The translations under genes were made by a program, and so were the position numbers. Shown here piece after piece: positions 60,578 to 64,000 of a DNA stretch of 64,000 bases. Origin of the DNA: an uncultured Muribaculaceae bacterium (lineage in GTDB: Bacteria > Bacteroidota > Bacteroidia > Bacteroidales > Muribaculaceae); contig CAJUSZ010000005.1 in NCBI GenBank assembly GCA_910589425.1, positions 1-64,000 of the forward strand, written 5' to 3'. Numbering within the stretch: position 1 is the first letter of the stretch; each line of letters starts with the position of its first letter. The notes beneath the pieces were generated by a model. It was not told where the DNA came from, made no database searches, and saw only the letters and a program-made list of their open reading frames with translations.

Positions 60578-61330
60578 ATGGCAGAAGTTCAGCAAGACAA
60601 TGGTGGCGGCAAAGGCAAGAACCACCAGAAAAAAATGACGATACGTGTGGACTTCACACCTATGGTTGACATGAACATGTTGCTTATCACATTCTTCATG
60701 CTTTGTACGACCATGATCAAGTCCCAGACTCTCAACATTGCACTCCCCTCAAACGAGAAAGTGGACAATGTCGAGAACATGAGCCAGGCTTCAGCAGACG
60801 ACGCTATCACCATCATCATCGATGCAAAGCGTAAGACAGGAAGCATGGTGCCCGATACAGTGAACGGTAAAGTGATCAACGAGGTTTACTATTTCGATGG
60901 CAAGCCTCTCAACGGAGAAGATCCCTCCAACCCTGCAAACCTCGCCAGCAACAACAATCTTCAGAAAGCCGAGTTCCTCACCGATGAGGTCAACGCTTCA
61001 GGCATTCCCCAGGCACGCGGCATCCGTAAAATAATTCAGGACCGCAATAAGGAAGTGCTGAAGAAGATCGAGGAGCTGAAAAAGCAGTTCAGGGAAGGCA
61101 AGATCGATCAGGCTAAATATGACCAGCTGGCAAAAGAGGTCCGCAAGGACGAGAAACTCAAAAAGCCTGTTGTGATCATCAAGTCCACTCCGGAAGCATC
61201 TTACGGCGCACTTGTGGAAATCCTCGACGAAATGCAGATCAATTCTATCTCCAAGTATCAGATAGACAACATGGAGAAGATCGATTCGCTCATGCTCATT
61301 GACTATCAGAACCGCCACCACGGCAATTGA
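60578..61330 (+). CDS. exbD: ExbD family biopolymer transport protein (second copy)
   Basis: The 250-residue paralogue has a longer hydrophilic amino part, the motif RVDFTPMVDMNMLLITFFML with the membrane aspartate, and a periplasmic domain rich in Lys/Glu helices (EELKKQFREGKIDQAKYD). Having two long ExbD proteins suggests a hetero-complex in the stator; this is inference. tonB follows 35 bases later. Confidence 0.88.
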   Translation: MAEVQQDNGGGKGKNHQKKMTIRVDFTPMVDMNMLLITFFMLCTTMIKSQTLNIALPSNEKVDNVENMSQASADDAITIIIDAKRKTGSMVPDTVNGKVINEVYYFDGKPLNGEDPSNPANLASNNNLQKAEFLTDEVNASGIPQARGIRKIIQDRNKEVLKKIEELKKQFREGKIDQAKYDQLAKEVRKDEKLKKPVVIIKSTPEASYGALVEILDEMQINSISKYQIDNMEKIDSLMLIDYQNRHHGN

Positions 61331-61365
61331 TACAGATTTATTAACCTTTAAGACAAACAGAAATC

Positions 61366-62238
61366 ATGGCTAAAAGAAATGTAGATCTGACATCAAAAGC
61401 TTGGCGCGATATAGTTTTCGCCAATAAGAACAAGGAATTCGGCGCATACGAACTCCGCGCGAAGAGCGACCGCCGTCATAATATGGCTGTCATCTATACG
61501 CTCATTGGCCTTGTCGTTGTTATGTTCATGATCTTCGGATATTCCAAATATTCCGATTATCAGGCTGAAAAAGCAGCGCTCGAAGCCAAGGAAAAAGCGG
61601 AGAAAATGAGCCAGGCTATCCTTGAGCAGGTGGACGAGACTCCAGAAGAGGAAGAGGTGGAAGAGCAGAAATTCGAGCAACCCGAAGTGGTTGTCCCCGA
61701 AGAAGTACTTGCCACCGTACAGGTTACACAGATCGCCATCGTAGACGCCGATAAGGTCAAAAACGAGGTGATGGACATGGAAACCCAGAAGGAAGACAAC
61801 ACCGCCCGCGGCGTTGTCAACCAGGAGGGTGCCGACGATGCCGACAAATTCAAGGCTGTTCAGGAGCAGGTTGTTGTCAAAGAACCGGAACCTGAGGTAG
61901 TGAAACCGAAAGAGGAACAGATTTTCGTAGCTGTAGAACAGCCTGCGGAATTCCCCGGTGGACAGCCCGCCCTGATGAAATGGCTCAACAACAACATCCG
62001 CTATCCTGAGGCTGCCCAGCAGAACGACATTCAGGGACGCGTTGTTGTAAACTTCGTCGTTGAGAAAGATGGATCAATCGCAAATGTGAAGATTGCCAAA
62101 GGTGTCGACAAAGATCTCGACCGCGAGGCAATACGCGTTGTGAAGAAAATGCCGAGATGGCAACCAGGTAAGAACAACGGTGTAGCCGTTCGCTCCTACT
62201 TCAACCTTCCGGTTACATTCCGTCTCGCCAATCAGTAA
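61366..62238 (+). CDS. tonB: TonB energy transducer
   Basis: The 290-residue protein has an amino membrane helix (VIYTLIGLVVVMFMIFGY, about 42-60), a long Glu/Val/Pro-rich periplasmic stretch (VEEQKFEQPEVVVPEE) that spans the periplasm, and the carboxyl TonB domain (IRYPEAAQQNDIQGRVVVNF to the end), which binds the TonB box of outer membrane transporters. The amino end MAKRNVDLTSKAWRDIVFAN is of the Bacteroidetes type. It closes the operon. Confidence 0.93.
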   Translation: MAKRNVDLTSKAWRDIVFANKNKEFGAYELRAKSDRRHNMAVIYTLIGLVVVMFMIFGYSKYSDYQAEKAALEAKEKAEKMSQAILEQVDETPEEEEVEEQKFEQPEVVVPEEVLATVQVTQIAIVDADKVKNEVMDMETQKEDNTARGVVNQEGADDADKFKAVQEQVVVKEPEPEVVKPKEEQIFVAVEQPAEFPGGQPALMKWLNNNIRYPEAAQQNDIQGRVVVNFVVEKDGSIANVKIAKGVDKDLDREAIRVVKKMPRWQPGKNNGVAVRSYFNLPVTFRLANQ

Positions 62239-62261
62239 TCTGATAAATAATACTTACTTGA

Positions 62262-62293
62262 ATCAGGCATCCTGTCTACAAAGGATGCCTGAT
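62262..62293 (+). terminator. Terminator of tonB operon
   Basis: ATCAGGCATCC (62262-62272) pairs with GGATGCCTGAT (62283-62293), ten-base loop, followed by TTTTTTT. Confidence 0.9.
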
Positions 62294-62683
62294 TTTTTTA
62301 TACCCGGAAAATTCACAAGCTGCGAACACCAGTCCAATACATTTTATGGTATGGCAACATACATGTAGGCAGACTCTACACGCACGCCATAGCTTCAAGA
62401 TAAAATGAAGAAGTCTTTCGTTCACGATATTGTCATCTGTTTTTCACAGATTATTTAATCTAACCACCGTTGATAATTAACGTTTTTATAACCGCATCCT
62501 CATGGCATGTAAACGCTGAACAAACTTCTCAAAAGGCTTAAGAGGTTCAATTTCACCCCGCACGCCGCATGCTTTCATATACAGAGAATTAAAGAAAGGC
62601 CATTACACACCTTACCCAGGAAACTCGGATCTGGAAACTCGGAAACTCTTATCAGCATTTTTTCAAAAATATCGGGCGAAAAA
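62294..62683. other. Gene-free region before the tRNA pair
   Basis: No convincing open frame or RNA structure is seen. A short near-tandem repeat of GGAAACTCGGA occurs at 62619-62642. The tRNA promoter begins at 62684. Confidence 0.5.
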
Positions 62684-62715
62684 TTTGGTCAGTTGAAAAA
62701 ATAGATGTAACTTTG
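62684..62715 (+). promoter_or_regulatory. Promoter of the tRNA pair
   Basis: TTTG (62684-62687), 20 bases, TAACTTTG (62708-62715), exact consensus, 38 bases before the first tRNA. Confidence 0.8.
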
Positions 62716-62753
62716 CACTCGCAAAAGGGAAACAATTAGATTGTTTGCTAAAA

Positions 62754-62827
62754 GGCGGGATAGCTCAGTCGGTTAGAGCGTCGGATTCATAACCCGGAGG
62801 TCCCGAGTTCAATTCTCGGTCCCGCTA
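62754..62827 (+). tRNA. tRNA-Met (CAT)
   Basis: A 74-base cloverleaf: acceptor GGCGGGA/TCCCGCT (first pair G-T), D-arm GCTC...GAGC, anticodon loop TTCATAA with CAT (62788-62790), T-arm CCGAG-TTCAATT-CTCGG, discriminator A. The CCA end is not encoded. Absence of the initiator features suggests an elongator; tRNA-Ile2 with a modified CAT anticodon cannot be excluded. The anticodon stem has an A-C mismatch next to the loop. Confidence 0.85.
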
Positions 62828-62838
62828 CAGATCATCAA

Positions 62839-62912
62839 GGGGCATTAGCTCATCTGGCTAGAGCGTTTGACTGGCAGTCAAGAGGTGACCAGTTCGAGTC
62901 TGGTATGCTCCA
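62839..62912 (+). tRNA. tRNA-Ala (GGC)
   Basis: Acceptor GGGGCAT/ATGCTCC includes G3-T70, the identity pair read by alanyl-tRNA synthetase. The anticodon loop CTGGCAG has GGC, reading GCC and GCT. T-arm ACCAG-TTCGAGT-CTGGT, discriminator A, no CCA encoded. It follows the first tRNA by 11 bases in one transcript. Confidence 0.93.
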
Positions 62913-62918
62913 CTTAAT

Positions 62919-62950
62919 AAATCCTGAGTTTTTCTCAGGATTTATTTTTT
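62919..62950 (+). terminator. Terminator of the tRNA pair
   Basis: AAATCCTGAG (62919-62928) pairs with CTCAGGATTT (62934-62943), five-base loop, then ATTTTTTT. Confidence 0.9.
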
Positions 62951-63050
62951 TGTATGACGTAGAATGCGATGAGAGAGACAGGATCAATGGATTCACGTCA
63001 CAAGTCCCGATCTTTTGATGCGTAAGCCACGCTTTCAGACAGTACGCATC

Positions 63051-63081
63051 TTGTCTGTTTCGACGTTTATTATTAACTTCG
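63051..63081 (+). promoter_or_regulatory. Possible promoter of nitroreductase
   Basis: TTG (63051-63053), 20 bases, TAACTTCG (63074-63081; one mismatch to the -7 consensus), 19 bases before the start codon. Confidence 0.45.
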
Positions 63082-63099
63082 CGGAAATATCTTGAATAA

Positions 63100-63855
63100 A
63101 TGGAAAATCAAAACTTTGACAAGTACTTTGCCGAACGACACAGTTACAGGACGTTTGACGAAAAGCCTGTGTCAAGAGAAGTAATATCCGACATAATCAG
63201 GCTTGCCATGCGCGCTCCGACAACGGGCAACATGCAACTTTACTCCGTATTGGTCTGCGACCAAGAGGAGATGCTTATGAAACTGAGACCACTGCACTTC
63301 AATCAGCCTGCTTCAAAGAATGCAAAAGCGATAATAACGGTATGCGCTGATTTCAATCGCTTCGCAAGATGGTGCCGGCTCAGCAATGCGGATCCCGGCT
63401 ATGAAAACTTCCTGTCGTTTACATCAGCCATGCTCGACGCTACAATCCTTGCACAGCAGATCACTACAATTGCTGAAATGAAAGGATTGGGCACGTGCTA
63501 TCTTGGCACCGCCACATATAATGCCGATAAAATTTCCGAGCTTCTCGGACTACCCGAAATGGTGGTTCCCGTAGCATGCTTAGCCATAGGATGGCCGGCA
63601 GGAGAAGCCGAGGAAACAGAAAGACTGCCTCTGGAGGCTGTCTGCACATTCGGCCGCTATCCGGAATTCTCAGACGATGATATTCTCAGGCTATACGAAG
63701 CAAAAGATAAATTCCCGGCAAACTCAAAATATGTGGAGGAAAATGGCAAACAGTCCCTTGCGCAAGTATTCACAGATGTGCGCTATCCCAAAGCCATGAA
63801 TGAGGAATTTTCAGCAAAATTTCTCCAGCTCCTCAAAGAGAAGAAATTTCTCTGA
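63100..63855 (+). CDS. Nitroreductase family FMN protein
   Basis: The 251-residue oxidoreductase has the family signatures RHSYRTFDEKPV, RLAMRAPTTGNMQLYSV (FMN-phosphate binding) and GLGTCYLGTATYNADKI, with the GWPAGEAEETERL end typical of NfsA-like members. Such enzymes reduce nitro compounds, quinones or flavins with NAD(P)H; the natural substrate is not known. Single gene between the tRNA terminator and a hairpin at 63878-63913. Confidence 0.87.
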   Translation: MENQNFDKYFAERHSYRTFDEKPVSREVISDIIRLAMRAPTTGNMQLYSVLVCDQEEMLMKLRPLHFNQPASKNAKAIITVCADFNRFARWCRLSNADPGYENFLSFTSAMLDATILAQQITTIAEMKGLGTCYLGTATYNADKISELLGLPEMVVPVACLAIGWPAGEAEETERLPLEAVCTFGRYPEFSDDDILRLYEAKDKFPANSKYVEENGKQSLAQVFTDVRYPKAMNEEFSAKFLQLLKEKKFL

Positions 63856-63877
63856 TACTCATTTCTGACGAAACTAT

Positions 63878-63913
63878 AATCCGGCCACTTCCAACATCAG
63901 TCGCGGCCGGATT
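63878..63913. terminator. Hairpin after nitroreductase
   Basis: AATCCGGCC (63878-63886) pairs with GGCCGGATT (63905-63913). It overlaps the end of the minus-strand gene at the window edge and may serve both strands. Confidence 0.55.
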
Positions 63914-64000
63914 TATGTTTCGGCACCCGACCGTACATCTTGAGCCTGGCCGTATAGTATGGCGTGTGAAACTTGGAGACCACAACTCCTTTCGTTGTAG
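63897..64000 (-). CDS. 3' end of an unidentified minus-strand gene (partial)
   Basis: The last 34 codons of an open frame enter from the right edge and end in TGA (complement of 63897-63899). They read TKGVVVSKFHTPYYTARLKM followed by YGRVPKHKSGRD, a basic tail. The fragment is too short to name a family; the coding call rests on its sense reading across the edge and on the terminator-like hairpin at its end. Confidence 0.45.
   Translation of the reverse strand, partial: TTKGVVVSKFHTPYYTARLKMYGRVPKHKSGRD

Noticed and set aside
62619..62650. GGAAACTCGGA near-tandem repeat as a start of a CRISPR array
   Set aside because: Only two copies three bases apart; no spacers or cas genes.
1..64000. 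Large-scale mobile element, prophage or defence island
   Set aside because: No integrase, transposase, restriction, toxin-antitoxin or phage structural gene and no long repeats were recognised anywhere in the window.

Overview
The window looks like a chromosomal segment of a Bacteroidales bacterium, most likely a gut Muribaculaceae-type genome (family placement is inference). Signs seen directly are repeated promoters of the Bacteroidetes sigma-factor type (TTTG, 19-20 bases, TAnnTTTG), A/T-rich gene starts without strong Shine-Dalgarno sites, an LpxC-FabZ fusion, serine palmitoyltransferase for sphingolipids, a DUF4492-cydA-cydB cluster, a sodium-pumping methylmalonyl-CoA decarboxylase operon, and T9SS-like C-terminal tails on secreted proteins. 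No insertion sequence, phage, CRISPR array, rRNA or integrase is visible; it is mostly housekeeping core genome with a few accessory spots.

Layout. 1-8.8 kb: DcaP-like porin, serine palmitoyltransferase, a broken acyltransferase remnant, a pRiA4b-domain protein, tpiA-SPOR-folE, then rsmG and a metallo-beta-lactamase-fold hydrolase on the minus strand, a DUF3127 protein with an SSB-like tip, and a Crp/Fnr regulator. 8.8-17.6 kb (minus): MBOAT acyltransferase with an SGNH partner, RNase G, a 29-residue highly basic protein, HU, YigZ, and cytochrome bd oxidase with DUF4492. 17.7-25.4 kb (plus): SDR oxidoreductase, DUF4494, YggS, an FHS-type sugar transporter, transketolase, a highly expressed OmpA-family protein, and a lysophospholipid acyltransferase. 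25.4-31.8 kb: TPP riboswitch and thiamine operon thiD-thiS-tenI-like-thiE-thiG-thiC-thiH, without thiF.

31.8-36.9 kb (minus): two secreted proteins with T9SS-like tails next to a membrane-bound TPR-AraC regulator, the least understood part of the window. 37.1-41.8 kb (minus): mce-mmdA-mmdD-mmdC-mmdB, coupling the succinate-to-propionate route to sodium export. 41.9-45.1 kb: lipid A genes lpxD-lpxC/fabZ-lpxA. 45.2-51.2 kb (minus): Dus, DUF486, mdh, a small acidic protein, a phosphoesterase and ClpC. 51.5-58.2 kb: htpG, thioredoxin, a uracil-DNA-glycosylase-like protein, a flavodiiron protein, aquaporin and pgk. 58.4-64 kb: the exbB-exbD-exbD-tonB operon with a long leader, a tRNA-Met/tRNA-Ala pair, a nitroreductase and the 3' end of an unidentified gene.

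Together the genes describe a saccharolytic anaerobe with glycolysis and the pentose pathway (tpiA, pgk, tkt), malate/succinate/propionate fermentation with a sodium pump (mdh, mmd), microaerobic oxygen scavenging (cydAB, flavodiiron protein), TonB-dependent uptake, and lipid A plus sphingolipid envelopes. Functions are read from motifs and family knowledge; no database search was run.
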